The notes below the pieces were generated by a model. It was not told where the DNA came from. It did no database searches and saw only the letters and a program-made list of their open reading frames with translations. From assembly GCA_027625095.1 (NCBI GenBank), contig JAQBXN010000017.1, positions 31,213-95,212 of the forward strand: a stretch of 64,000 nt of DNA. The letters are read 5' to 3'. How positions within the stretch are numbered: the stretch's first letter is position 1; each line of letters opens with the position of its first letter. Position numbers and translations under genes: made by a program. This document shows, piece after piece, positions 17,748-26,396 of this stretch. This DNA comes from Planctomycetota bacterium. Its GTDB lineage: Bacteria > Planctomycetota > PUPC01 > JACPCR01.

Positions 17748-18989
17748 TTATTCTTTCTTGCCAATCGATTCTTCCACAACCGGGCGGTACGTGCCCGTCT
17801 CGTCGTCCCTGACGCTGCGGACGCTAAGGGTCACGCTCCCGTGATGAAGGCACTGGACGGAGGCCGTCTTGAGTCGGTCAGCCACCGAGGTGGCATTAAC
17901 TTCCATGTTGAGGATGTAGCTCTGCTCCTTGGCAGCATCTTTGTAGATGGGGCAACTGAACAGACTGTCAATGGTTTTGGGGGATTTCGAGCTGATCGGA
18001 TCGCGGCCGTACGGCGTGATTGTCAGGCCTCGGGTGTTGAACAGGTCCACAATGTAATTCCTGTAAGCAGACATATCCTGGGGTACGCTCTGGGTGGCCG
18101 CAGCCTCATCAAGCAGCAGGCCAATTAATGACAGGTTTTCACGGCACTGAAATTTCGGGCTCGGCCGAAGGGACTTCAGGTAAGCGAGCCACTTGGATTC
18201 GAAACCGGTCATGTTCGTGCCGAATGCTTTTCGAAATGCGGCTAGCGCCGCCTCACCTTTATTCAGGTAGCGAAGGTAACTGATGAGGGCCTTGCGATAC
18301 TTCCCCCGGTCGGCGTAAACGAGGAAGTGAACCACAGACCAGGATTCCTGATACTCAGCCATGGCGAGCATTCGGTCGGTCTGCACGTTCGCGCCCCATT
18401 GACGATGATCCATCTCGACGAGGTCGCTCAGGCTTATCCATTTGTCCGCATTCCGGACATTGTTCAATACATGAAGTCGATAACTTGGGATCTCGCCGAT
18501 TTCGAACTTCCGGTTCGCCCAGGTCGCATCCTCGAAGAGTTGGGCCATCCCCTCAGACACCCACGGGCGCATGAACTGGATACCTCCGAGGAACGCGTCC
18601 GTGAACTGATGGAAACCTTCGTGGTAGACGGTCCTGAGAACTTCTTCATTGGTCATCGGGCCTACGTAAGCGGCGAGCAGTTTCTTTCGAGGAATGTAAA
18701 TACCAGCGGTTCCGGCAAGATTCGGCCCTACGAGTTTGAGGTAGTCCTCCTTCTCTTTGTAGATTTGGACATCAAAGCGCTCATTGATCTTGCCGCCGAA
18801 ATCGCTCAGGCGGCGATAGTACTCCCCGAAAATTGCCTCCAGATGCATCGCTACTTCCTGGGTAAAGGCAGCACTGACGTCGCACTGAAGATTGTAATGC
18901 GCGGTCCGCCTCTCATGGACTTTGCCGCTGAAGTTGCCTTCAGCAAACAGTGACGAACTCAAGAGGATGAATGCGAAGGTGAATTTCAT
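17748..18989 (-). CDS. Secreted HExxH (DUF1570-like) putative peptidase
   Basis: 413 residues with a signal peptide (MKFTFAFILLSSSLFAEG). A gluzincin-type metal site is visible: HEGFH at 123-127, with a possible third ligand E146 in SEGMAQLFED. Around it are regions typical of DUF1570 proteins of PVC bacteria (YHEGFHQFTDAFLGG, PWVSEGMAQLFE, ESWSVVHFLVY). The C-terminal 130 residues have no recognised domain. Peptidase activity is inference from the motif. The ATG at 18989 is preferred because the signal peptide starts there; the longer frame to 19055 adds a nonsignal extension. Confidence 0.8.
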   Translation of the reverse strand: MKFTFAFILLSSSLFAEGNFSGKVHERRTAHYNLQCDVSAAFTQEVAMHLEAIFGEYYRRLSDFGGKINERFDVQIYKEKEDYLKLVGPNLAGTAGIYIPRKKLLAAYVGPMTNEEVLRTVYHEGFHQFTDAFLGGIQFMRPWVSEGMAQLFEDATWANRKFEIGEIPSYRLHVLNNVRNADKWISLSDLVEMDHRQWGANVQTDRMLAMAEYQESWSVVHFLVYADRGKYRKALISYLRYLNKGEAALAAFRKAFGTNMTGFESKWLAYLKSLRPSPKFQCRENLSLIGLLLDEAAATQSVPQDMSAYRNYIVDLFNTRGLTITPYGRDPISSKSPKTIDSLFSCPIYKDAAKEQSYILNMEVNATSVADRLKTASVQCLHHGSVTLSVRSVRDDETGTYRPVVEESIGKKE

Positions 18990-19166
18990 GAGCTGGATCT
19001 GGGATAAATGGAGTGAGGGGCAAGGGCTAAGAGTGATTGCTTCCTTCTGTTGCACCGCCCTGGCAAAGGAAGCATCTTGCCTTTCCTCAAGTGAGAAAAC
19101 CTCACCCGGGCAGGCGGGACGCTTCCATTTCCAAGGAGCGGACGGGGCTCACTCTCTGATCTCCAA

Positions 19167-19862
19167 TTATCCTTCAATTTCTTTTTTCATAATGAACAGA
19201 TAATTGAATCCGCGCATGAAGAAATTGCCGTTGATGGCCTCGCGATGCCAATTGCCCTTTTTCAGATTCTTATTGTGACGAACCACAGAAATGATATCGA
19301 CGGGGGTGAATTGCTCTCGCAGGAGGGAATACAGATCGAAACCGATCGGACAGAAGGGTTTCTTCTTCCGATACGAATCTGAGCAATAGAGAGCCATGTA
19401 ACGGCGATTACGCATGACGCGATGTATCTCTGAAATGACCTGGCCCATCGATTCGTAGTACCGGGGGTCCAGGGCATCAAGATTGCCGATGCAGCGTGGG
19501 TCGTCAGAGTATTCGATGTGGGTCGAGTAGGGTGGATCAATAAATACAAAATCAGCCTTGCCGTCTTCCAGAGGCATTTTGCGGGCGTCACACTTACTGA
19601 TGTCCGGCCGCAGCGGAGTAAGGTCGTAACCGAGCGCGCGTCGATTCATTTCTCGTGCCACGTCGAGAGTTGTGCCGCTGCCGCACATGGGATCGATCAC
19701 AAGATCGTTCTTGCGTGTGTATCGTTCGAGCAGATTCCAGATTACCCAGGACGGTGTTGCGCCCTTGTATGACTGGTCGCCCTGTATTGAGTTGCCGTAA
19801 TGCTGGGAGGGATATTCCCAGAGAGTTGTGGTCTGAATATCGAGTTCAGGTTTCCTCGCCAT
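19167..19862 (-). CDS. Site-specific DNA methyltransferase (N6-A/N4-C type)
   Basis: 231 residues. It transfers methyl from SAM to an exocyclic base amine. SAM-binding motif I: VIDPMCGSGTT (about 55-65). Catalytic motif IV: DPPY at 109-112. The order I then IV, with the likely recognition region after IV, is the gamma-type order. The N-terminal LWEYPSQHYG and C-terminal region GNFFMRGFNYLFIMKK are typical of small orphan methylases of this family. It lies one base downstream of the stop of 19864-20847, so the pair is translationally coupled. No restriction nuclease is recognised, so it may be an orphan methylase or the upstream gene may be an unknown partner. Confidence 0.85.
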   Translation of the reverse strand: MARKPELDIQTTTLWEYPSQHYGNSIQGDQSYKGATPSWVIWNLLERYTRKNDLVIDPMCGSGTTLDVAREMNRRALGYDLTPLRPDISKCDARKMPLEDGKADFVFIDPPYSTHIEYSDDPRCIGNLDALDPRYYESMGQVISEIHRVMRNRRYMALYCSDSYRKKKPFCPIGFDLYSLLREQFTPVDIISVVRHNKNLKKGNWHREAINGNFFMRGFNYLFIMKKEIEG

Positions 19863-19863
19863 C

Positions 19864-20847
19864 TCAACCGTTCTCCAGAATACGCACCATCATGAAAAAC
19901 TCGGCGGTCCGTTTTGGCCCGCTTGCGTTTGTCATCGCACGGAAGGACGCGGCCAACTTACGTGCCCTGAATGAATTGAACATGGCCTCAGGATTAGGAA
20001 CCCCTGAAAGGAGCGGGTCGGACTCCAAATTGAGAATCTGCTTGACCCAATTGCTGTCTATCACAGTGAGTTCGCGTAGATTCATTTCTTTTCGCAATTT
20101 ATTGATCTGCTCGTGGCAGAGACCGAACAGGAATTCTTCAAATGCCTGGCGTTCTCCGGTAGTGCTCTCACCGAGAAAAAGCTCCATGAAGTGCGGTTCA
20201 CTCGCTGAGGACATCAGCCGCATGATCTCCATACTGCCCATCAAAGTGCCGTAATCGAGGACGAGTTTACTGCGCGCCTGCCAGGCCGATTCCAGCACGG
20301 GACAGAAATCATCAATCTCGAGTTGAATGGTGTCCTCCCAGAAATTGATCAGCATGTTGCTCGCACTCTCCCTGACGTCAGTATTCGCCTCATGATCCGT
20401 CGTGATTTGGCTCAGAAGATCTTCCGCGAGGAGCGTATAGATTGACTGCGCTATCTCCACGATCACCGCTTCCTTTAGATTCACCGTATGTGTATCCGGC
20501 GTGACTGAATTTAAGGCGATATCGAGCCCGCGGAAAAGGTGAGTCTTCGCATAAATGAAGTCACGCGCGATCCGAATCTTGAGCGGAAAGTCTAACGGCG
20601 ATGCCGGCTGATCATTGGTGAGGTACTGGACCAGAGTGTCGCGGTTCCGGTGGCTCTGACCAAACTGGCTCTCTGAATTCAACGATGGGAAGGAGCGGAC
20701 GAGTTCGCCCAGTTGTGAAAGGCGAGTCAGGTTAGCCCAAATCACCTCCTTGCAGTCTGAGGAGTTTTCAAGCACCTCCAGAACATTCTGAATGACTTTC
20801 AGCTCCTTTACATCAAAGAGATGTCTGGGTATTTCGAGCAGATTCAA
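19864..20847 (-). CDS. Hypothetical helical protein paired with DNA methyltransferase
   Basis: 327 residues read from a TTG at 20847 (MNLLEIPRHLF...), because an in-frame stop lies two codons upstream and no suitable ATG exists. Composition suggests an all-helical protein with many Leu/Glu and no membrane segment. I see no nuclease motif (no PD-ExK, HNH or GIY-YIG). The C-terminus (SFRARKLAASFRAMTNASGPKRTAEFF) is basic and might bind nucleic acid. The stop is one base from the methyltransferase start, implying joint function. Function unknown. Confidence 0.7.
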   Translation of the reverse strand: MNLLEIPRHLFDVKELKVIQNVLEVLENSSDCKEVIWANLTRLSQLGELVRSFPSLNSESQFGQSHRNRDTLVQYLTNDQPASPLDFPLKIRIARDFIYAKTHLFRGLDIALNSVTPDTHTVNLKEAVIVEIAQSIYTLLAEDLLSQITTDHEANTDVRESASNMLINFWEDTIQLEIDDFCPVLESAWQARSKLVLDYGTLMGSMEIMRLMSSASEPHFMELFLGESTTGERQAFEEFLFGLCHEQINKLRKEMNLRELTVIDSNWVKQILNLESDPLLSGVPNPEAMFNSFRARKLAASFRAMTNASGPKRTAEFFMMVRILENG

Positions 20848-20921
20848 ATCTCATTCTCAAATGAAAAAATTTCGCTCACCCGCGTCGCAAGCGAGCCGTT
20901 ATTGTAACAGTTCCGCTATAG

Positions 20922-22022
20922 TCACAATTTCTCAGCCGCATGCAATTGCGACAGCAGAATCTTTCTTATCTGGTTCGGAGCGGAAGGCATGGCGAACCTG
21001 GAAAGGCTGGCAGGTCTCACCCAGCGGATATCCTCGTAATCCGCACACGCAGCCTGCCCGCGAGCCGTGCAGAGAAATACGTCCACAGAAAACCGGCGGT
21101 GCATTATCGAGTGTTTGAGGGTCATCAGGGTTTCATTTGTATCAGCATGAAGACTGAGATGTTCAAGAAGTCTCTTTTTAAGGAAAACGGCGGAAGGCTG
21201 TTTGTCTTCGTTTTCATAGCTCGGGAATTCCCACATTCCGCCATTCACGGCATCGGATGGGCGTTTGCAGATCAGGATCGATCCGCTTCTTATTACGACG
21301 GCTGCGACGACATCCACCAAACTGGATTTCTGCCCCACGGGCATCTCTGGGAATCGTCCTGTTGTGCCATTGGTAAAGGCTCCGCATTGTGATCGCACCG
21401 GGCATCGGGGACAGGAAGGCGATTTCGGTGAACAGACCAGCGCGCCCAGTTCCATCAGTGACTGGTTGAATTCACCGGCCTTCTTCGGCGGTATAAGTTC
21501 GGATGACAGCCTCCAGAGTTGCTTGTTCGTCTGTCCTTTTGTCGGATCCCCACCAAGCTCGAAAACCCGGCAGAGCACGCGTCCCACATTGCCGTCTAAT
21601 ATGGGGACAGGCTGATCAAAAGCGATGCTCAGGATGGCCCCGGCGGTATAGCGACCGACTCCAGGCAAGGCCAGGACTGCATCCAGAGTTGCCGGAAACA
21701 CTCCGTTGTGGTCATTCAGAATGATGCCGGCGCCCTTATGGAGGAACCGGGCTCGACGATAGTAACCCAGGCCGGCCCAGAGCTTGAGCACCTCGTCAAT
21801 ATCGGATTCGGCCAGTGAACGGATGTCAGGAAAGCGCTTCATGAACCTTTCGAAATACCCCAGCACGGTGGCTACCTGCGTTTGCTGCAGCATGGCCTCG
21901 GAGACCCAGATGGCGTAAGGGTCCTTGGTGCGACGGAACGGCAGGTCACGCTTGTGTCTGCCGAACCATTTCAAAAGATTCCGAGAAAATTGAGTAGTGT
22001 CGAGTACATCCGGCAGAGTCAT
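20922..22022 (-). CDS. mutY: A/G-specific adenine glycosylase MutY
   Basis: 366 residues. It removes adenine opposite 8-oxoguanine. Catalytic Glu is E42 in SEAMLQQTQV; the HhH motif LPGVGRYTAG is at 119-128; catalytic Asp is D143 in ILDGNVGRV. The 4Fe-4S loop C-X6-C-X2-C-X5-C is at C197, C204, C207 and C213. The C-terminal NUDIX-like domain that recognises 8-oxoG follows (about 230-360, with GGMWEFPSYE). The gene ends about 75 bases before the TTG of the methylase partner, so cotranscription with that pair is possible. It starts 6 bases after the FKBP gene stop. Confidence 0.95.
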   Translation of the reverse strand: MTLPDVLDTTQFSRNLLKWFGRHKRDLPFRRTKDPYAIWVSEAMLQQTQVATVLGYFERFMKRFPDIRSLAESDIDEVLKLWAGLGYYRRARFLHKGAGIILNDHNGVFPATLDAVLALPGVGRYTAGAILSIAFDQPVPILDGNVGRVLCRVFELGGDPTKGQTNKQLWRLSSELIPPKKAGEFNQSLMELGALVCSPKSPSCPRCPVRSQCGAFTNGTTGRFPEMPVGQKSSLVDVVAAVVIRSGSILICKRPSDAVNGGMWEFPSYENEDKQPSAVFLKKRLLEHLSLHADTNETLMTLKHSIMHRRFSVDVFLCTARGQAACADYEDIRWVRPASLSRFAMPSAPNQIRKILLSQLHAAEKL

Positions 22023-22027
22023 TGTCT

Positions 22028-22375
22028 CTACTTGAGCGCCAGCAGTTCTACTTCAAAAATCAGGGTCGCATTCGGCGGAATCGCCCCGCTTGCACCCCGT
22101 GCCCCGTAGCCAAGCTCCGGCGGGATCGTGAGCTTGCGTTTGCCGCCGATCTTCATCCCCGCCACGCCTTCATCCCACCCCTTGATGACCTGCCCGGCGC
22201 CGAGTTTGAATCCAAAAGGAGCGTTCCCTCGCTTACTGGTCGAATCGAACATCTTGCCATCAGTGAGCCACCCCGTGTAGAGGACTGAGACCGCATTGCC
22301 CGGCGCTGCGACCCGGCCACTGCCCTCCTTGAGGTCCGTGTAAGTTAATCCGCTGTCTGTTGTGATTTCTTCCAT
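22028..22375 (-). CDS. FKBP-type peptidyl-prolyl isomerase
   Basis: 115 residues, a single complete FKBP domain with no signal peptide, so it is cytoplasmic. Characteristic segments: VSVLYTGWLTDGKMFDST, FKLGAGQVIKGWDEGVAGMKIGGKRKLTIP, LGYGARG and IPPNATLIFEVELL. These contain the usual aromatic and Asp residues of the active pocket. AAGGAG lies about 7 bases before the ATG. It is 5 bases from the mutY start, an operon pair. Confidence 0.95.
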   Translation of the reverse strand: MEEITTDSGLTYTDLKEGSGRVAAPGNAVSVLYTGWLTDGKMFDSTSKRGNAPFGFKLGAGQVIKGWDEGVAGMKIGGKRKLTIPPELGYGARGASGAIPPNATLIFEVELLALK

Positions 22376-22437
22376 CGCGGGCTCCTTGAATGCCTGGGTA
22401 CATGTGTTTGGTATCGAGCGGGGAAAGCTAACAGAGA

Positions 22438-23784
22438 ATGTACTTCAGTGAAAATGGTTCCCTGATTCAGTTGACCTGCGACAGCGGAACCAAACACTTC
22501 GCTGCACTCGATTTCAGAGACCGTCAACCAGACAGCTTCCCCCTTGTCCCTCAAGACACCTTGACTTCCAACGAAAAGAAAACTCTTGCCCTGACTGGTA
22601 TCGGCCACTTTGGCTGCCATGTCGCGATGCTCGTCTTTCCCACGGCTGCCGTGATCATTGCAGAGGCAACCGGTTTGAAAAAGGAAGAGATATATCCCTG
22701 CATCTTCCCCTGTTATTTTCTATTCGGGATCTGCGCTCTCCCGATTGGTCTGTTGACCGACCGACTGCGTACGAACTGGGGTGTGAAGGCTGGCGCATTG
22801 GGCGTAGGCCCAGCTTTGATGCTCGTGGCTCTGGCCGATCCGGCCTCCAAGGTGGAGCTTACCACTGCACTGGCTCTCGTTGGGATTATGGCCAGCATCT
22901 ATCATCCTACCGGCATGAGTTTGATCTCAAGGGCGACGACCAGGCGAGGTACGTTGCTGGGCTTGAACGCGATTTGTGGCAGTGTCGGCATTGCTTTGGC
23001 CCCCATCCTTACTGAAATTGCTGCGATGCCTTTCGGATGGCGAGGCTCGTTTATCCTCCTTGGCCTCCTCCTTCTGGTGCTCGGTATTCCGGTAGCAATG
23101 CTCAAGATTGACGAAAGCCCGGTAAAGGAAACCTCGGCCGCGCCAGTGCATGGTCAGGGACGTATAGATCTGTTTTGCGTTCTACTGGTCGCCATGATGC
23201 TTGGTGGCCTGAGTTACCGGGCGAATGCTCTTTCCCTGCCGGGCTACTTAAAAGAGCGTTTGGGAACTGAGACAGGATTTGGAATCGTTACCGGTCTGCT
23301 CTTTTTCGTGGGCAGTATCGGGCAGATGTTTGGTGGCCGTCTGGCTGATCGGTATGACCTGCGTTTTCTGTATATGGCGTTCCACCTGGTCAGTATTCCA
23401 TTCGCTCTCGCCATGTACGCGCTCATGGGCGTACCGCTCTGCTTCGTTGCCGGTGGCTTTATCTTCTGCAACCTGGGGATGCAGCCCATTGAAAACAGCC
23501 TGGTCGCCAGGCTGACTCCCGAACGGATTCGTACGACCGCCTATGGAGTTAAATTCGTCTTCGTTTTTGGTGTGGGCTCATTCGCAGCTCTTGGCGTGCC
23601 TTTGTCTATCAAGGCCTACGACTCATTTGCACAGGTATATCTGGCTATTGCCGCCGTGGTCACAATGATGTTCCTTACGATTTGTGTCTTGACATACATG
23701 TCCCGCGGCAGGGCATTTATGAATGCAGATCTATCATCTCAGCCCAATCTAGTTCCCGATCAACCCAGCGTTCCCAATTTATGA
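22438..23784 (+). CDS. MFS transporter
   Basis: 448 residues with about 12 hydrophobic segments beginning near residue 52 (LTGIGHFGCHVAMLVFPTA). The A-like motif between TM2 and TM3 is LPIGLLTDRLRTNWG, and a second appears in the other half as MFGGRLADRYDLR. The first 45 residues are polar, so the true start may be internal (no good Shine-Dalgarno before 22438). The substrate is unknown. The stop overlaps the start of the LarA-like gene (ATGA at 23781-23784), so the two are translationally coupled; the transporter may move the hydroxy acid handled by that protein. Confidence 0.85.
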   Translation: MYFSENGSLIQLTCDSGTKHFAALDFRDRQPDSFPLVPQDTLTSNEKKTLALTGIGHFGCHVAMLVFPTAAVIIAEATGLKKEEIYPCIFPCYFLFGICALPIGLLTDRLRTNWGVKAGALGVGPALMLVALADPASKVELTTALALVGIMASIYHPTGMSLISRATTRRGTLLGLNAICGSVGIALAPILTEIAAMPFGWRGSFILLGLLLLVLGIPVAMLKIDESPVKETSAAPVHGQGRIDLFCVLLVAMMLGGLSYRANALSLPGYLKERLGTETGFGIVTGLLFFVGSIGQMFGGRLADRYDLRFLYMAFHLVSIPFALAMYALMGVPLCFVAGGFIFCNLGMQPIENSLVARLTPERIRTTAYGVKFVFVFGVGSFAALGVPLSIKAYDSFAQVYLAIAAVVTMMFLTICVLTYMSRGRAFMNADLSSQPNLVPDQPSVPNL

Positions 23785-25085
23785 CGACCTACCTATCAAC
23801 TGGCAGCCCCGAAACAGTCATCACGCGAGACCAGCAGAGAGATCACCTGCAGAACGCCCTGGCGCAACTTGGAAGTCTGAAGCGGGTGCTCATCATTCCT
23901 CCTGATTTCACACGGTTTCATTCCGGCGCTGGTGAAATCACTGAAGACGTGTTCAAACTCTTGAACGGCAGCGCGGAGATCGACATCTTGCCCGCGCTGG
24001 GCACCCATTCGCCGATGACCGATGCCCAAATCAAAACGATGTTTGGTTCGGTTCCTCCTGGCAAGACTCACATTCACGATTGGAGAAACGACCTGGTAAA
24101 GCTGGGGGAGGTGCCTGGTGAATTCGTATCCCGGATTTCCGGCGAACTTGTTGATTACTCGATCAACATTGAATTGAACCGGATGCTCACTGATGGCAAT
24201 TACGATCTGATTCTCTCAGTGGGCCAGGTAGTGCCACATGAGGTCATCGGGATGGCCAACCAGAATAAGAACATATTCGTGGGAGTTGGAGGTAAGGACA
24301 CAATCAACAAGACGCATTTTCTCGGCGCGGTCGTCGGAATGGAAAACCTCATGGGCCGCAGTCAGACTGCGGTGCGAGCGGTGTTCAATTATGCCGAAGA
24401 AAACTTCACCCGGGATCTGCCCATCATCTATGCCTTAACAGTGCGTGCTAACGATGAGAACGGCAAGCTGGTCACCCGTGGCCTTTACATCGGTGGAGGC
24501 ATGGATTGTTTCAACGATGCCGCCCGCCTCAGCCAGCGAGTGAATCTCGATCTGCTCGACAAACCGCTGCGAAAGGTAGTGGTGTATCTGGATCCCGATG
24601 AATTCAAGAGCACCTGGCTCGGTAACAAGTCTGTCTACCGCACTCGCATGGCCATGGCCGACGCCGGAGAGATCATCGTTCTCGCGCCTGGCCTCAAAGA
24701 ATTCGGCGAGGACAGGGAAATCGACCGGCTCATTCGCAAGTATGGATATAGAAGCACTCCGGAAACACTGGAAGCCGTGAAGCAGAACGAAGAACTGGCA
24801 GCAAACCTGTCTGCCGCAGCCCACCTCATTCATGGCAGCAGCGAGGGCCGATTCAGCATCACTTACGCGCCCGGACACCTTTCCAAAGAGGAAATCGAAG
24901 GCGTGAATTTTCAATATGCGGACCTGGATCAGATGCTTGAAATATATGACCCCGGAAAACTCAGGGATGGGATCAATGTCATGCCCGATGGCGATGAAAT
25001 CTTCTATATCAGTAACCCTGCACTTGGCCTGTGGGCGCTGAAATCGCAGTTTGAAAGGGTGCCGGACAGGCCAGTGACGGATTGA
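23781..25085 (+). CDS. LarA-like (DUF2088) nickel-pincer racemase family protein
   Basis: 434 residues with the LarA N-terminal fold: VLIIPPDFTRFHSGAGEITEDV, DILPALGTHSPMTDAQI and the later GVGGKDTINKTHFLG. Family members racemise lactate or related 2-hydroxy acids using a nickel-pincer nucleotide. The Lys in GGKDTIN and the His residues nearby sit where LarA carries its cofactor lysine and catalytic histidines, but I cannot confirm the match by eye. No larB/C/E cofactor genes are in the window. Start by ATGA overlap with the MFS gene. The substrate is likely a hydroxy acid other than, or including, lactate. Confidence 0.85.
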   Translation: MTTYLSTGSPETVITRDQQRDHLQNALAQLGSLKRVLIIPPDFTRFHSGAGEITEDVFKLLNGSAEIDILPALGTHSPMTDAQIKTMFGSVPPGKTHIHDWRNDLVKLGEVPGEFVSRISGELVDYSINIELNRMLTDGNYDLILSVGQVVPHEVIGMANQNKNIFVGVGGKDTINKTHFLGAVVGMENLMGRSQTAVRAVFNYAEENFTRDLPIIYALTVRANDENGKLVTRGLYIGGGMDCFNDAARLSQRVNLDLLDKPLRKVVVYLDPDEFKSTWLGNKSVYRTRMAMADAGEIIVLAPGLKEFGEDREIDRLIRKYGYRSTPETLEAVKQNEELAANLSAAAHLIHGSSEGRFSITYAPGHLSKEEIEGVNFQYADLDQMLEIYDPGKLRDGINVMPDGDEIFYISNPALGLWALKSQFERVPDRPVTD

Positions 25086-25136
25086 CTGGACGCGTGCTTT
25101 TGCTAGCATCCCGGCCTTGAAAATTTGGGCTGTTGC

Positions 25137-25230
25137 GGAGAGATGGCTGAGTGGCCGAAAGCGCATCATTGCTAATGATGTGAGGGGGTTCATACCTCCT
25201 CCGAGGGTTCGAATCCCTCTCTCTCCGCCA
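25137..25230 (+). tRNA. tRNA-Ser (GCU)
   Basis: The acceptor stem GGAGAGA (25137-25143) pairs with TCTCTCC (25220-25226). The discriminator is G and CCA is encoded (25228-25230). The anticodon arm CATCA-TTGCTAA-TGATG carries GCT, reading AGC/AGU serine codons. A long variable arm, as expected for serine, precedes the T-arm GAGGG-TTCGAAT-CCCTC. Confidence 0.97.
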
Positions 25231-25247
25231 GATTTAATATTTCCTCA

Positions 25248-25282
25248 AACGCCTTCAAACACACGCTTGAAGGCGTTTTTTT
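25248..25282 (+). terminator. Rho-independent terminator after tRNA-Ser
   Basis: Perfect 11-bp stem AACGCCTTCAA (25248-25258) / TTGAAGGCGTT (25267-25277), with a T-run through 25282. It follows the tRNA by 17 bases. Confidence 0.93.
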
Positions 25283-25355
25283 GCTTCTGCAAATGCCGCC
25301 TATACAGCAGAATGCCGTCCCCTTGAAGTCATCCACGCCTTGAAAGGCCCAAACC

Positions 25356-25757
25356 ATGGAAGAGAAACCAAGACTCGCCCCGGAACTCGTGGAAGAATTC
25401 GTCCGCAATTCTCACGGCAGTTTTGAACGTGTGAAGGAGCTGATTGAGCAAGAGCCGACTTTGGTCAATGCCACCTGGGATTGGGGCAGGGGAGATTGGG
25501 AAACCGGCCTTGGCGCAGCATCTCATGTGGGCAGGCGCGAGATCGCACTCTTCCTGCTGGATCACGGCGCCAGGTTGGACATCTTTGCTGCCACGATGCT
25601 GGGCAAATTGGAAATCGTGAAGGCAACTCTTGAAGCATTTCCTGAAGCGCTGCACACCCCCGGTCCGCACGGGATTCCGCTGATAGTTCATGCCCAGATG
25701 GGCGGTGAAGAGGCGAGAGAGGTTCTGGAATTCATGCAGTCGCTGTCACAAGCTTGA
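25356..25757 (+). CDS. Small ankyrin-repeat protein
   Basis: 133 residues, cytoplasmic. Ankyrin-type helices are visible: GSFERVKELIEQEPTLVNA, VGRREIALFLLDHGARLDI and GKLEIVKATLEAFPEAL, each with the hydrophobic spacing of the repeat; about three to four repeats. It is a protein-interaction module with no catalytic domain. GAAAGG lies about 8 bases before the ATG. Monocistronic, just after the tRNA-Ser terminator. Partner unknown. Confidence 0.8.
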   Translation: MEEKPRLAPELVEEFVRNSHGSFERVKELIEQEPTLVNATWDWGRGDWETGLGAASHVGRREIALFLLDHGARLDIFAATMLGKLEIVKATLEAFPEALHTPGPHGIPLIVHAQMGGEEAREVLEFMQSLSQA

Positions 25758-25984
25758 TTCGCCGGCCTTTTCCTTTCAATGGAGTGGGCCTGGTATCGTC
25801 GGCGAAATAAAGAGGGGCGTTACGACGAAGCCTTTCCATCTTTTCGACAGGGGAGGCGATGTTCACGAAGTCCTTCGCCACCTGTTCAAGACAGAGCTAA
25901 GAGTGAGATTATGATGGAGGTTTTTAATAGCGCGACGTGCAGAAGTTTCAAAGGAAATCTCTCGCTAAGCGACGAGGCCACGTA

Positions 25985-26390
25985 GTGGTCTTTCCAGCCT
26001 GAAATTATAGGTCGATATAACCCCGTGGGGCGAAAACCCTGGTCTTTACCCAAATTTTCACAGGTAGGAGTTCTGTACGCCGAAGGCGTTAAACATCGTA
26101 GCCCAGGGTCAGCGAGCGACGAAGTCGTGAGCGTGAGCCTGGGATGTATTCAAAGTCACGATTCAACCCTGAAGGGGTTGCTTAACAAGAGATTGTGGAA
26201 CCCTTACAGGGTTCAGGACTGTACTGCCTCAACCCCAGGGTAGCTCGCTACGCTCGCGACCCCTGGGCTACGTTGTTCAACGTCTTCGACGTAAAGAAAA
26301 AAGCAGGGCGAAAACTCCCCCTCCCGGGGCTGCTGAAATGTCAGTATTCGATCTCAACATTGACCTGAAAAATAAGGCTGGAAAGACCAC
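25985..26390. repeat. Nested inverted-repeat element E3
   Basis: Terminal perfect 16-bp inverted repeat GTGGTCTTTCCAGCCT (25985-26000) / AGGCTGGAAAGACCAC (26375-26390). Inside are mirror-placed modules: AGCCCAGGGT...AGCCTGGG and CCCCAGGGT...CCCCTGGGCTAC hairpins, and CAACCCTGAAGGGGTTG facing GGAACCCTTACAGGGTTC. No gene is supported in 25758-26396. Same design as E1 and the element near 50715, but with different termini. Confidence 0.78.
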
Positions 26391-26396
26391 ATAGTC

